A stretch of DNA of 64,000 nucleotides, from assembly GCF_019703515.2 (NCBI RefSeq), contig NC_059393.1:10496001-10560000 (forward strand). Reading direction: 5' to 3'. The translations under genes and the position numbers were made by a program. Shown piece by piece: positions 1 to 13,400 of this stretch; positions within the stretch are counted from its first letter, which is position 1; each line of letters opens with the position of its first letter. The notes beneath the pieces are model-generated. The model saw nothing but the letters and a program-made list of their open reading frames with translations. It made no database searches and was not told where the DNA came from. The stretch is from Myxocyprinus asiaticus. Its lineage: Eukaryota > Chordata > Actinopteri > Cypriniformes > Catostomidae.

Positions 1-754
1 AGAATAGAATATTAAAAACTACACCAGATGTTATAAATAAATGAGGTCACTATTTGGGGGCATTTTTGACACAAGCCCCTTAATTTCTGACCCTGTTTGT
101 AACCATAGTTGATAAAGACCGAGCTACTGCCACAGTATGCATAGGCCTACTAATGGTAACTAGAGCAAAAACTTCTTATCCTAAACTGGGCAAAAGAAAC
201 AGAAATCATCCAGATGAATACACATGTTGCAACAGATTGTTAAACATCACAAACTTTGTCAAGTTTTGGCTCCCAAAGTAGACCTGCGCCGGGCTGAATG
301 TTTAGATTTTTAAATCTCGGTTATGCAAACGAAGGCAGAGTTGATCTGAGGATTCGCTGAGACTCGTCCGAAGTCCAGATGTTTTTCACGACATGTCCAG
401 GAGGTGGGGCCACACAGCAGGGGCGAGGAGGAGGAGGAGGAGGACGGAGAAAGAGAGAGAGAGCACATCTGGAGCAAAATAAGAATTATCATTTCATGTC
501 CTCCACCCTCTCTCGCGTTCCCTTCTTCAGACTGAGGATCGAGCCGGGAGACAGTAGACAGGCGTCGTAAGCAAGCGATGCTCCTTTGAAATATATTTAT
601 TTGCGAACGAAATATTGTAACGTGACATAATAACATAGTTTTCCCTACAATTGTTCACGAAACTCGGTCTCTGTGCTCGGTAAAATAATAGTTTGCATTT
701 TTTTTTTTTTTTAAATATATATATATATATTCCTAATTTCGTTTTATACATGCG
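1..754. other. 5' flank of glis2, no gene seen
   Basis: There is no convincing coding exon here. The stretch contains a purine-rich GAGGAGGAGG tract near 427-470 and a T-run followed by an alternating TA tract at about 700-730. Short open frames on both strands come from low-complexity sequence and lack family similarity. It probably includes the proximal promoter of glis2. Confidence 0.5.
711..732 (+). promoter_or_regulatory. TATA-like tract upstream of probable glis2 first exon
   Basis: A run TTAAATATATATATATAT precedes a CpG-containing stretch (780-900) that ends in a good splice donor. It could act as a TATA element with initiation near 740-760, but alternating TA tracts are common in fish DNA. 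This is inference from position only. Confidence 0.25.
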
Positions 755-875
755 TTGGATATGGTGATCTGGATCTCGAAGTGTTTTGGATGAAGATTTA
801 ATCTAAGTCGTTAAACGCACCGCTCGTCTCAAGCGCGACGTCTCAGCGAGATTCTGACGGAGCGTCTACATCGAG
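755..875 (+). other. glis2: probable untranslated first exon of glis2
   Basis: The stretch is locally rich in CpG compared with its surroundings and ends in the donor TCGAG|GTAAAG at 875/876. It contains no start codon leading into the glis2 frame. The first coding exon begins at 7450 with an acceptor (CATTCTCAG) and carries 17 bases of leader before its ATG, so at least one upstream untranslated exon is required. This is the best candidate seen, about 6.6 kb upstream. The exon start is not determinable. Confidence 0.45.
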
Positions 876-1295
876 GTAAAGCCGTCTAGCACCGTCACGC
901 ACATCTGGAAAGCTGCGATTTGTATTAACAAACCTCAGTGTGTGCATGTGTGTTATGTTGGGCTTTATGCGTGTGAATTTTGTGATGCTCAAGTTTCATA
1001 CAGACAGTCTGACCCAGTTTCTTAAATGTTGGATAGATACTGAAGCCCACTTAACATTGATGGGCTCAGAATGGCTTTGAACCATCATAAACAGACACCA
1101 CCTGGTGTTATATAACTTGTAACCAAGTGACAGTCATGTCAGGGCAGCTACAGGTGTGAAAGGAGGACACCTGAGGGAGTGGGCAGGAAAAAGGGAAATA
1201 TTTCTGTTCTAAAGTAGATGCTGTTATGGCTAAATTCGAAAGCCAGGGGAGCTGACTTGCTGCCTAATCAGTCAAGGTCTTAACCAACAGTGTTT

Positions 1296-1530
1296 CCCAG
1301 ATAGCACACGTACATCTCCGAGATGTCTGTTTAAGAGCAGTTCATTTGTAAAGCATTTCGATGTACATAACATCTGCTAAACATCTTAAAAAGATCAGAT
1401 TTACAAACATTCTCAATCACAGATGTCTCAAAGACATCTGGTTAATGTCTCACTGACATCCGAAAGGAAACGTCTTATAGACGTATTGCAGATCAGCAAA
1501 TTACCTAAAAAAAACGTCATCCAGATGTAA
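1296..1530. repeat. dispersed repeat with AGATGTCT/AGACATCT inverted motifs
   Basis: The block is dense in short inverted motifs: ATCTCCGAGATGTCT, CAAAGACATCTGG and GTCTTATAGACGTA. It lacks coding potential and looks like a non-autonomous interspersed repeat. I have no second copy in the window, so the boundaries are approximate. Confidence 0.3.
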
Positions 1531-4271
1531 ACACAAACAACAAATAGACTTTGTTCCACTCTGGCGAAAAAGCATGAATCTTATGCCAGTATAGTTATCT
1601 ATGTGTAATATACTGTAAGTCATGGTTTAAATTAGTAAACTGAGTTGATGTTGGTGGCCAGTGTTTAAACTAAACGAAACTGAATTTGTGATTAGGAGAG
1701 TATGCGTTTGAATGTTTCACTGGTCGTGGTTGAGACATTGTTCGCTGTGATTTTTGAGGGATGGGTCTAACCCGGGCTCTGCCATACTTTTGTTTTGACT
1801 TATAATGTGGTCTGTGCTTTTGCGTTGGGGTTCTTTGAGTTCAGCGTATTTGTGAACGCTCCCTGAGAATGGCTGAGGGAAAACGGAAAGGAGAGATGAA
1901 ACCACACATTCTTTTCTTTTGAAACACCAACCACCAATGGCTGCCTGTCAAATTCTGTGTCTCCAGTAGATCCTCTCAGTATTGTCCGTATGGTACCCTA
2001 TAATTACACCTATGTGAAGACCCCCCCCCCATATGCCCACACACATTAACACACACTTTGTTCAATATTGAGCAATGTGTCTGTTCATTTCCAAAAGAAA
2101 CACTGAGAAGTCCTGAGCTCTCTTCCTTTTTTCTCTTCATGAACCCTTAACGTCTCATTCTATTTTCTCAATCTCTCCCCTTTTGGCCAGCGTTTGAGGC
2201 TGGACTGAGTTCCTGGAGGCCTTTACAAATCCTGAGCAATCCAAGGGGGGAAAGGCAAGTCATGGAAAATGAGTGAGCTTGCGAGAGAGGAGAGAAATAC
2301 GAGAGCGAGACGGGAGAAAATGTGTGTGTCTGGTCATGATGTCTGAAGAATTTAGAATCGCAGTTAATCCACCTCGTCCATTTTATTTCTCCTAGACTTC
2401 CCCTACCTCTCTATTCCACATCCCACCTTTGCTCTCTCCGTGCATGATAACTGCACGCGTGTTGGGTCTGCAGCTGGTTCTTGTTATTGTTTGAGCTTGG
2501 CTCTCGCTTTGCATTTCTAATGTATACTTAAAAGCGCAGTGGAAACAAATTGGGTGAATCTGCTCTGGCCAGAGGAATGTGTGTCTATGTGTGTGTGTGT
2601 GTCTGGATGACAGACCATACGGAGAAGGAATGGGAATTTTAGAGGAGGGGAGGTTATGTTGACCTTGTCCTCTTGCCAGGCGCAGGGGGTGGAGAATGAA
2701 GAAGTGATGAAGAAAGAGAGGGAGAGGGGTGGTTTGTGTGTGTGTGTGTTTTTTTTTTTTTTGCCTTCTGTAGGATGTTGTTGTTTCTTCCTCATCAGTG
2801 GTTCATTATTAGCCATGTTTTGTTCTCCACCCTCATCCTGTTATGGATGAGTGACTGCATGTGTGTTCCATACAGTAAAAAACACTTGCAGTCTATCCTT
2901 TCTTTTTCTCTCTCTCTCTCTCATGCCAGACACTGAGATTGCAAGCAGAATAATGATATTGCATCACTGAGGTTTGTAAGTAGGGAGTAAAAGAGATGGA
3001 GGAATGGAATGATCATGCCACTGATTTGCAATGCAGACTGATCTCGCAGTGAAGTCAGAAACAGTAGGTTGACTTTTTTTTTTTTTTTTAGCTAATATCG
3101 GTCAGTGCTTTACGAAATGTGAAACACTGCCTCCAGTGGCCAAAGTGGTAAGTGTTGTTGGGCGTATGGACATGTGTGAGCTCTATTTTCCAGGCGGACG
3201 CCCATGTAAACGCGTTTAGAGGGAGACCGTGTAGTGCATTGTCATAGAGTAATGACGTTCCGCTTTCACCCCTCCCCCCTAGGGACAAACTAGCAGGGCC
3301 CAGCAGAATGATAAGCCCCAGGGTCACGCAGTACCTTAATGCAATCCTGCATAAAGTGGCCGATCCGTAGTTACGTGAACTCTCGGAGACAACATGCAGA
3401 ATTCCCGTGTGATCATGTCTTCAATGTGAGTCAGCAAAGGAGGCAAAGGACCACATCTAGTTTTGAAAAGACACCTTCTGAAGTGGAGAGAGAGACCTTG
3501 TATGTGTCTGTGTGGAGAATATACTCAAAAAGTCGACTCATGCATTTTCTGAAGAAAAGAAAAACCCAACCCAATCTCTTAAAGGTGGTGATGGTGAAAT
3601 TATACAAGTTGTAAACCCTGATGTTTCCTTTCTTCTGGGATACAAAATAAGTGTTTCTATGCAAACCTTAACACCTTACCCAGACCCTAAACATAACCAT
3701 GATAGTAATCTAAAAGCGCGGTTGTGTACCATGGAAGAAAGAAAAACGTCCAGGTTTTGTGACATTTTTTGTAATTTTAACAGCTAACCCAAACCCCATA
3801 CCTAAACCTAACCATAAAGTGAAATCCCTTATTAAAATCGAAAATATGTTTTGTGTACCATGGAAGAAAGGAAATATGAGGATTTAGAAGAAGATGAGAA
3901 AAGCATATTTTATTGCTTGGTATTGCGATATCATACAATTTTGTCCTCTTGTAGGAATTAGTACAAATTGTCCTGAGACTGTGTTTGCCCACCCTCTTTA
4001 TTTTGTCTCCGTAGGGACGATTTTGAGCATATGGGGGCCCTAAATGAAATCCTACTCGGAGGCCCCCAGTGTTTTTTTCTTTTTCTGCTCCCGACTTGTT
4101 GGTGCACTTCATGATAACGAAAAACCCAATGAGTGTGCTTGGGCCTGTTACATCTAGCTACAACTCTGTCCTTGCAGTTATATTCTCCCTTCCCTCTTGG
4201 GCCACATGTCTAATTGAGGCATAACAGCTGCCTGAGCCTTACTTGCAGCTTTTAGTATATATATATATATA

Positions 4272-4640
4272 TGCCGATCAGCCACAACATTAAAACCACA
4301 TGCCTAATATTGTGTAAGTCCCCCTCGTGCTATTTTTCTCACCACAGTTGTACAGAGTGGTTATCTGAGTTACCATAGACTTTGTCGGTTTGAACCAGTC
4401 TGGCCATTCTCCTGGTATTTTCACACACAACAGTCTCTAGAATTTACTCAGAATGTTGGCAAAAACAGAAAGCATCCAGTGAGTGGCAGTTCTGTAGACG
4501 GAAACGCCTTGTTGATGAGAGAGGTCAACAGAGAATGACTTTGAACTGACAAAGTCTACGGTAACTCAGATAACCACTCTGTGCAATTGTAGTGAGAAGA
4601 GTATCATCTCAGAATGCTATTCTGAGTTTTTACAGTTTTT
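4272..4640. mobile_element. Tc1/mariner-derived fragment with internal head-to-head hairpin
   Basis: It begins with GCCGATCAGCCACAACATTA, the reverse complement of the terminus at 44395-44422, so this is a terminal inverted repeat of the same family. About 4336-4411 is transposase sequence in reverse orientation and about 4531-4605 is the same part in forward orientation, so the two arms can pair as a long hairpin. The piece also contains the conserved block around TTCACACACAACAGTCTCTAG that is shared with copies at 20.9 kb and 44.1 kb. Non-functional. Confidence 0.75.
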
Positions 4641-5874
4641 CGCTGTATAGGGTTCTTGAGTTGGCTGTACGGTTCTCTGGAGGTTAAAAAAGTCCTTGAT
4701 GTTTCATTGTAGGTTCTTCAGATTAGGGTATTGGTTTCTCAGTTCTTTAAAGCACCAGTACATGGTTAGAAGCACCAGTACATGGTTAAAGTTTGTGGAA
4801 CTTGAATGGCATCAGGCCATAAGGGTGAAAAGAAAGAATAAGAATTTATATTTTGCATATAATTTATATTTTGCATCAAGAAAATTAAGCTATTTTTGTG
4901 ACTATTAGGGTGTTTTTGCATTGTAATAAAGCTAATTTCCCCCCAAATTCTCATTACTGTAATGCACTAAATCTCATTCTCATGACTGTAATTCAACCTG
5001 TCCAGACACAATGATTTTTATTTTATTTATTAAAATCTGAATAAATTAAACTCAGTATAACATCTACTACCATGATGTAAACTTGGTACTGCGTGTGGCA
5101 AATGTACTTTACAATATACAATAATACTGTATATAATTACTTTTTTCGCATCACATTAATCAAAATGACATTTTTTTCACATTACAGTAGGCACCAACCC
5201 TATGAAAAAGTAGGACTTTTAGAGTTTCTCTCACTGTTGTTTTCCTTAGTGTCCTTACAAACCCCTTCACCTCTCCGTCACAGTGGTTGGACACATAGTA
5301 TTGCAGTTACTTTAAATCCATTTTAAAACCTGCTGAATGTTTCCAGGTGGTCAACATTCAGAAATGTATTTGTGGTGTTTGTATGTCTGAGTGTTTGCGT
5401 GTACAGTACATTAAGCCCAGAGAGTTAGGGTGGAGCGTGAGTAAGAAGTTAGATTGAAAACAAACCCCCATGCCAGAGACTTAGAGAGAGGACGGGAGGG
5501 ATGGAGAGTGTAAAAACAGGGACGTCTATGACATCAGAAAGTCTTTAGGGGAGAGAAAGTTGTTTAGAACAAAATATGGAGTGCTTGTGGATATAAGTAG
5601 GTGCACATGGAAAAAAAAATGCTTAAGGGGGAATAAATTAAAATGTGACTAAATGTTTTTAACAGAGTACTACACTCTTAAGCCAGAAGCAAACTACTCT
5701 GCGCAGGTATGAAGAGTTGTCATGACTGAAATATAATATATTGGAATTTTGGAATAATAAAGTGATCAAAACTATGAAATGCTCAAAATGGAAGTAGGAA
5801 TTATGTAGTGACTTAAAATGTTAAACAGTTTTGAAAAAGTGAAAGTGAAAGTGGAGAGTTAGAGTAAAAATTAC

Positions 5875-6591
5875 TTAAAGGAATAGTTCACCCAAAAATT
5901 ACAATTCTCTCATCATTTACTCACCCTCATGCCATCCCAGATGTGTATGACTTTCTTTCTTCAGCAGAACACAAATGAAGATTTTTAGAAGAATATTTCA
6001 GCTCTGTAGGTCCATACAATGCAAGTGAATGGTGATCAGATATTTGTAGCTCCAAAAATCACATAAAGGAAACACAAAGTTAATCCATAAGACTCCAGTG
6101 TTTAAATCCATATCTTCAGAAGCAATATGATAAGTGTGGGTGAGAAACAGATAAATATTTAAGTCCTTTTTTACTATAAGTCCACACTTTCACTTTCAGA
6201 TGTGAAAGTTAAACTAAACAGGCACCACATGTGACTTTCAGATGTAAAAATGAAAGGGAAAGTAGAGATTTAGAGTAAAAAAAGGACTTTTGATGAAAGG
6301 AAAGGAAATGTTGATCTTTTTCTCTCTCACACCTATCATATCTCTTCTGGAGATATGGATTTAACCACTGGAGTCATATGGATTACTTTTATGCTTCTTT
6401 TATGTGATTTTTGGAGTTGTAAATGTCTGATCACCATTCATTTGCATTGTATGGACCTACAGAGCTGAAATATTCTTCTAAAAATCTTCATTTGTGTTCT
6501 GCTGAAGAAAGAAAGTCATACACATCTGGGTTGGCATGAGGGTGAGTAAATGATGAGAGAATTTTCACTTTTGGGTGAACTATCCCTTTAA
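5875..6591. mobile_element. TTAA-flanked foldback MITE
   Basis: The left end TTAAAGGAATAGTTCACC and right end GGTGAACTATCCCTTTAA are near-perfect inverted repeats. The inverted similarity extends inward about 180 bp: the block with CCATACAATGCAAGTGAATGG at ~6012 is mirrored at ~6425-6460. Both ends lie at TTAA, the target duplicated by piggyBac and some Kolobok-type transposons. There is no transposase, so it is non-autonomous. A related copy is at 42994-43628. Confidence 0.8.
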
Positions 6592-7466
6592 CATTGACTG
6601 GTAGTGTAAGTGGATATACAGGATGCATTGCTTTTTTCCCACTCCCACTGCTTACGCACAAATACACACACACACCATAACCTCATCATGTCAGATCAGC
6701 GTGGGCCAGAAGATCACACCACTATACGTTTTTGTAACTCAACATGCCCTAGCACACAAACCGTTTGCAATATTGGCCAATACCTCACATCCTCAGACAA
6801 ACCTTTTCACAAATGGGATGACAAACACTGCAATCAGAGAGAGAAATTAAAGATGGAATCAGAGGAATGAGGAAAAGAATGTTCAAAGAAAACGTGCAGG
6901 AGGCTAGAAGTGTTGCCAGGGAGAGGAGATCTACAGTTAAACGATTAAAAGAGTGAAAGGCAGAGAAAGAGTGTTTAAGCTGTCATATTTCCTCATTCCT
7001 GTGCAAGTGAACAGAATAATTATACAGTTAAATGAGTGTTTATGTAGAATGCACGTCACTGCAGGAGAGTGGACGAAAGGTTGGTCGAGGTCAATGCATT
7101 CACTGACACACAAACACACATAACCCATGCATGTGCAAAAGGAGAGGGCAAGGAACTCAGATTTATAAATCTCTGTAATGCGTTCGCCATGTTTCGACTG
7201 TAAATGTGTGTATATGTGTGTTTTGAATGTGTGCGTGACCCGTCTAGCAGAACAAAATGTAAATGACTTGCAGTTGCTGAAGCGAACGCAGAGTGTGTAT
7301 GGAAGAGAGATTTTACCTCTGCAAAATCACTGCTAACAGTCTGTATGCAACTTTGAAGAGTCACTAATCAAATTTTGTTCATTTTTTCTTTATTAAAAAT
7401 TATGATATTATTATTATTATGATTATTTATTATTATTTGTCATTCTCAGGTGGGTGAATCAAAGCC

Positions 7467-10400
7467 ATGCTGTCTCTGGACGAGCCCCTAAACCTGAAGA
7501 TTACATCCGGCCATGATAGGACGGTCAGAACATCCATCTGTGCACCGCTACAGTTTGCTCGTGCCCGAATATCTCGCGCATCACACAAGTCCAGCCCTGG
7601 TTAGTCAACTGACCAACCACTACAAAACAGACACAAGACTATCAGCATGCAAACCACTTCAATTATTCCACTTCAAAAACAAAGTCACATAACTAAAGAA
7701 ATGGGAGTGACTAAATTAGCAGAACATTGTTCTTCCTGCAGAGGGCACTACATGCTTTACAAAGACAAATAACTCTAGAAATCTCCTGACCTTTCTGACA
7801 ATCTCCAATTTTAAATTTCAGTCAGCATAAATATTACTGCTCACCTCTGCAAAGAGGAATGATCACTGAAATGTATATCTCAATCCATTCACGTGATTGC
7901 CCTAAAGTAATAAAGTTATGATTAATCCTTTTATCGGTCCAGCTTAACTGGTGCTCAAATTGTAATCACATGATAAACATAACATGAAAATAAAGAAAGT
8001 TCTGTTCTGAAATATACCGTCTATATAGGCAAGGTACCATCTAAGGCGACGTAATCCGTTTAAGGCCACGTCCACACTAATGGGGCTTTTCCACTGCACG
8101 ATACGGCTGGACTCGACTCTGCTCGCTTTTTGGGGATTTTCCACTGTGGATAGAACCTGGTACCTTGTACTTTTTTTAGTACCACCTTGGTCGAGGTTCC
8201 AAGCGAGCCGAGCCAATTCTAAATGTGACGTCAAAACCTTGCAGATCACTGATTGGTCAGAGAGAATCGTCACTACCAGCGTCACTGGATTTGCTACATG
8301 GGACATCAACCCCCTAGTTTTAAAGTTAGCAACAGCGATAGAAGTATCATTTGTTCACGCGACTTTCGAACTGTAAAAAGAAATATGCGCAAAACCACGC
8401 CGTGGTCAATAAACGAGGTGCAGACATTCCTCTCATTAGTAGCCAAGGAGAGGATCCAACGAGAGCTGGATGGGGCGACGCAACTATGACGATCAGCCTA
8501 TAATCCCACCCACGTTGAGGCTGCACTAAACTGCAGTGGAAAAGCAAGCTCAGAAAAGTAAAGCAAGCAGAGTTGAGTCGAGTCGAACCTTAACGTGCAG
8601 TGGAAAAGTGCCATAATATGCTTTCGTTTGCAAGCTCATTGATTTCGCTAGGTTTACGCCTCTCGTCCACGCTGGAATGGTGTTTTCCTCAAACAAAAAC
8701 AGAGAATTTCGTGAACCTACGTAATACGGAAAATAATGACGTCAGAAAACTAAAAACTGAGTTTTCAAACGAAAATGTATTAGTGTGGAAGTGGCCTAAG
8801 TTTGAACGTTTCTGGGGCCGGATTCACGAAAATGTTCTTAAGAATTTTTTTTAAAGTGCTTAGGATAAATGCGTAAGGATGTTCTTAAGTGCTATTCATG
8901 AAAAGTTCTTAAGAAGTTCTCAAATATTTCCTTAAGAACAACTATTTTTTTTATCTTGAGAATAAGATTGACATTATCTGATTATACTAACTTGCTCATG
9001 AGGTTGCCTTGTCTAATACAACAAATTCAGTACTTCAACACTGTTTAGTAGTAACGATAAATGTATCTATCTATTAAAATGTTTTATGTAAATGATGGAT
9101 GTTTCTATAGACTCTAAAGATCGTGGAGAAAGAGCGCTATATTGAATTGACTAGCATGATTGGTCACCATATTAAGAATTAATTGAGCTTCAAAGCAATA
9201 TTTATTGTTTGAATTTCATGATAACATTTATATGGTTTGATTGCAGAAAATAAAAAATAACAAAACACAAAACAATCAAAATGTATTGTGGTCTAAAATT
9301 ACATTTCTATATAAACAGCCCATTGCGACTTCCGACTCAACATGATAGAACGGGTCACATTTGAAAGAACCCAGAAAATCCATTAAACATCTTACCTTTA
9401 GGGATTTAAGACAACTGTGAGGTTATCCTAACTTTAAGATGTTATTTACGACAATTTTTACGTTTTTTTAAGAACAATCTAAAGAAAAAAAGAACTTTCT
9501 TAAGAAATTTTTTTTGGGAATACAACATTTTCCTAACTTTTCTTACATTTTCTTAAATTAGAAATTAAGAAGAAAATGGTAGTTAAGAAGAATTTTCTTC
9601 GTAAGAACGTTTCATGAATCTGGCCCCTGAACATGAGCGTTTTCCAAAGTATGCGGTTATAGAGATCGTTTTCGAAAGTCTTAGTTTTCAGTAGAGGAAA
9701 ACACCGTTCCAGTGTGGATGAGAGGCGTAAATGTAGCAAAACAGGTGACGTCCACAATAATCCATTTAAGTTTGAAAGCGCCTTTTTCAGTTTCCGAACA
9801 TCAGTGTTTTCTAAAACATGCGGTACTAGAGAGCATTTTCAAAAGTCGCAGTTTTCGGTGGAGGAAAACACCATTGTGGATGAGAAATGTAAACGTAGCA
9901 AAATCAAAGCTTTTTCAGAAGAAAACATATTAGTGTGGACATTGTCTAACGCAGCATCCTAACCATCAAGGAACTTCACTGACAAATGATTTGAAACACT
10001 TTTGGTAGCATCTCTCTTAAGAGACACTCACGTGCATTACACAAATAGAGCTTCTTTGTGTAACAAACTGACCTCTGCCTGCATCATCTGGTCATAGGAT
10101 GGAATACACTCTTTTAAAATGGAATGCATATACAAAAAAAATGACTGCCAACTAAAGCCTTCATCACTCAAATAAAAAAGGACACTGCATCTACATGCAT
10201 TTCTGCAATCAATTCAGAATATCATGAATCTTACAGTTCAATCAATATTCTTTAGTTTTAAACATTGCCCCCCAACATCTACTCATTTTACTCAATTAAT
10301 TCACGACTTGTATTAAACATAGATAACTCATTTTTGCATTTTATTCATGCTGTCTTGCTAGAGGGGAACTGGCTCCCCCAGTTGAGCCTGGTTTCTCCCA

Positions 10401-13400
10401 AGGTTTTTTTTTTTTTATCTCCATTAACTTACATTGTATGAAGTTTGGGGTTCCTTGCCACAGTCCCATTATTATACACACGTAAGTATGATTTTTAATC
10501 AAGTTTTTCATTTAAACTGCTCAATGAGGACTTTAAGACATTACGGTCAATACAGCATCATTTTCTGTTACAGCATACTTTTCTGTAAAGCTGCTTTAAA
10601 ACGATGTGTGTTGTGAAAAGCGTTATACAAATAAAAATGACTTGACTTGACATTCACTTCCATTGTAAGTGCCTCACTATAACCCAGATTTTTTCTTTCT
10701 TTAAAGACTAGGAGGGACAAGTCGAAATTATTTTTTGTGGTAATCAACATGCTAAACCACTCTCTTCTTCTCTCCAGATGCAGCTGATAAGGACATGTCA
10801 GACTCGTCATCGTCCACTGTGGTAGATCTCAGTCTGTCCCCATCCTCCTCTCCCTCACCCCCCTCTCCCATATACAGCCGGTCCAGCTGGAGCCCTGCAA
10901 CATCTCTGCTGGCCACAGTGAGTAACTTACACTCTACCTCAAACACAAACCCTTCACCAGCCCCTCACACCCAGTCTGTGGGATAAAGCACATAACTGGT
11001 AACCAGAAGGTTGCAGAAGGTTGCTGGTTCAATCCCCACAGCCATCACCATTGTGTCCTTGAGCAAGGCACTTAACTCCAGGTTGCTCCAGGGGGATTGT
11101 CCCTATAATAAGTGCACTGTAAGTTGCTTTGGATAAAAGCATCTGCTAAATGTAACATGAATGATTACATTTTCTAATTAAATTATGCACCAAATTCAGC
11201 CACTGACTTTCTTTTTTTCAAGCATTAAATGATGTGACTATACCTCTGTATTGTTTATATTGACTATATTCAGTACAGCTTTGTGTCTTTATGTGTTGGA
11301 TACTTGTGTGTGTTAATCAGGGGAAAATGGAATTCTGCAAGTGGAGAGACTGACTTGAACACCAATCCCATAATTCAATTCAGCTCCACACTAATTCATT
11401 TCAGCTGTCTCCAGACACACACACACACAGACTTACACATAAACTTGAGCAGTGTCCCGATCTGTACCATTACTGAGATCAGAAATGGTTGGTATGTGTG
11501 AGAGAAGAAGGTCTGGGAACATGTTTGGGCTTGTTCTGGCAATAGCTGGTCTGTCACGAGTGCTCTCCCACCTAAAGTGAGTCGGACATGATTCAGAAAT
11601 CAACTACACGCTCATAAGTCATTGTCTTTTACTTACAGGAATCTGAAAGCACCTCTTATATCGAGGACAGCGCTTCTCCGCCTCTAGGTTTTCAGTTCTT
11701 CCTGCCAATTGGTGGAGAGGGTCCCCTACGCCTGCCCTCCTCTATGCTGATTGGCCAGCACTCCCCTGAGCCCTCAGGTGACGAGCAGCTGGCCTGTCGC
11801 TGGCTAAAGGTAAGTGACAGACAGATGTGTGTATGGCATAGACCCATGACAAAAATAGCATGCATTGCATTTGACTAAAAAAGTAGGGATTGAAAATCTA
11901 GATACTGACAGAAAGTTTTAGGATTTTGATGTAAATAAGTTAATCACACAGAATGCTGCTCTTGTGTTGTCTTTACTCTCTAGTGCCATCTGCTGTTTGA
12001 CAGCCTGCAGGAGTTGGTGGATCATGTGAACGACTCCCATGTGAAACCAGAGAAGAACACAGGATACTGCTGCCACTGGGAGGGATGTGCCCGCAAGGGT
12101 AGAGGCTTTAACGCCAGGTCAGACGCCACACGCATACGTTTACCTAGCTATCTAAATAGGCAAACCATACCAAGATAGACATTCCATAAAGATAATTGAA
12201 ATGACCACAGACTAACCTTAATCCTAACCCTTTCCCTAAAAGAAACTTAATAAAGAAAAATTACATTAGCTTATAAATAATTTTTACTTTTGAGGATGTC
12301 CTCAAGGGAGTATTTTTAGCTAACTTCTGCAGTGCAAAACAATTTATACTGTATATAAAAAATCTTTTTATTAATCAAAACTTTTTTTGTCTTGTTTTCC
12401 AGTAAAAATGTCAAAACATACATAAAACAAGATTCTTTTTTACTTAATTGTGTAAGATAAGAAGTTTTTTCAAGTTTATTTTTCTTACCCCATAAGTTTT
12501 GTGTGTGTGTGTGTGTGTGTTAATTGTAAGCACAAACCTTGCTAACTTTTGTTTGAGTTATACTTTGAATTATTTTCTCTGAAAACAAGTCTCAATATTT
12601 TAAGCAGTTTTATCTGAATATCTTATGTAAAGCAAGTCTCAATATCTTAAGCATAGTAAATGTATCTTGTTTTGATATTTTTACTGGATATCAAGACAAA
12701 AAAGAAGTTACAGTAAACATACACACTGTATATTTGAATGAAAATGTCATTTTAGGGGAACTGACCACTTGGCATAATTACAAATTAAGTAACTTTAAGT
12801 ATCTGTTATTGTGTAGTACTAATTATTCAAAATGACAAACCTATTGTTAGCATAAAAATTCATTGTATACTTTATGTACAACACACAAGAATTATAAATG
12901 TGGTTAACCAGTCTGATATACATAGAATAGATTTTCCTTTCATCATGGAAAACATCGCATTTATAGGCAACTCTTTGTGCATTCCCTACAATGCAGTACA
13001 TTTTAAAGGTTTATTTCCTTTTGGTTTTATTATATGTTTCCTTTTATGAGTTTCCAGTGGTTCTATTCTTGGGTCCATTCAGTACACTGACGATTATATA
13101 ACCATGTATGAAGCCGTTAGAGCTACATCCACTACAACATATGGAGAAACTTCAAAACGTATATACAGTATGTTTGCTCTTGGGCGGCATGCGTATAGTA
13201 TATGAGCACTGATAAGATCCATTTATCTTGCGCAGGTACAAGATGCTGATTCATATCCGCACTCATACCAATGAGAAACCTCACCACTGCCCTACGTGCC
13301 ATAAGAGTTTCTCACGCCTGGAGAACCTCAAAATACACACCCGCTCGCATACAGGTAAGACACACGTATTTACAAGACGGACTGCTTATACATTTAGATG

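Larger units (their letters stand above)
876..7449 (+). other. presumed intron 1 of glis2 with interspersed repeats
   Basis: No supported exon is seen. Recognisable contents are a short dispersed repeat (about 1296-1530), GT-rich simple sequence (2580-2760), a repeat-like block at about 3020-3340, the motif GTGTACCATGGAAGAAAG occurring twice (about 3725 and 3854), a Tc1-derived hairpin (4272-4640) and a TTAA MITE (5875-6591). The remaining sequence (e.g. 4650-5870, 6600-7440) looks like ordinary non-coding DNA. Confidence 0.5.
8063..9950. mobile_element. cluster of GTCCACAC-type DNA elements with nested insertions (glis2 intron 2)
   Basis: The motif pairs GGCCACGTCCACACTAAT (8063) / ATTAGTGTGGAAGTGGCC (8779) and AACATATTAGTGTGGACATT (about 9925) mark ends of two or more copies of one repeat family. 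The phrase GGAAAACACC(G)TT..GTGGATGAGA recurs at about 9695 and 9855. Two different elements are inserted inside: 8084-8612 and 8815-9626. None carries a coding gene. Confidence 0.6.

Noticed and set aside
310..636. 108-codon minus-strand frame upstream of glis2
   Set aside because: Serine/proline-rich translation of a purine-rich tract opposite the putative promoter; no family similarity.
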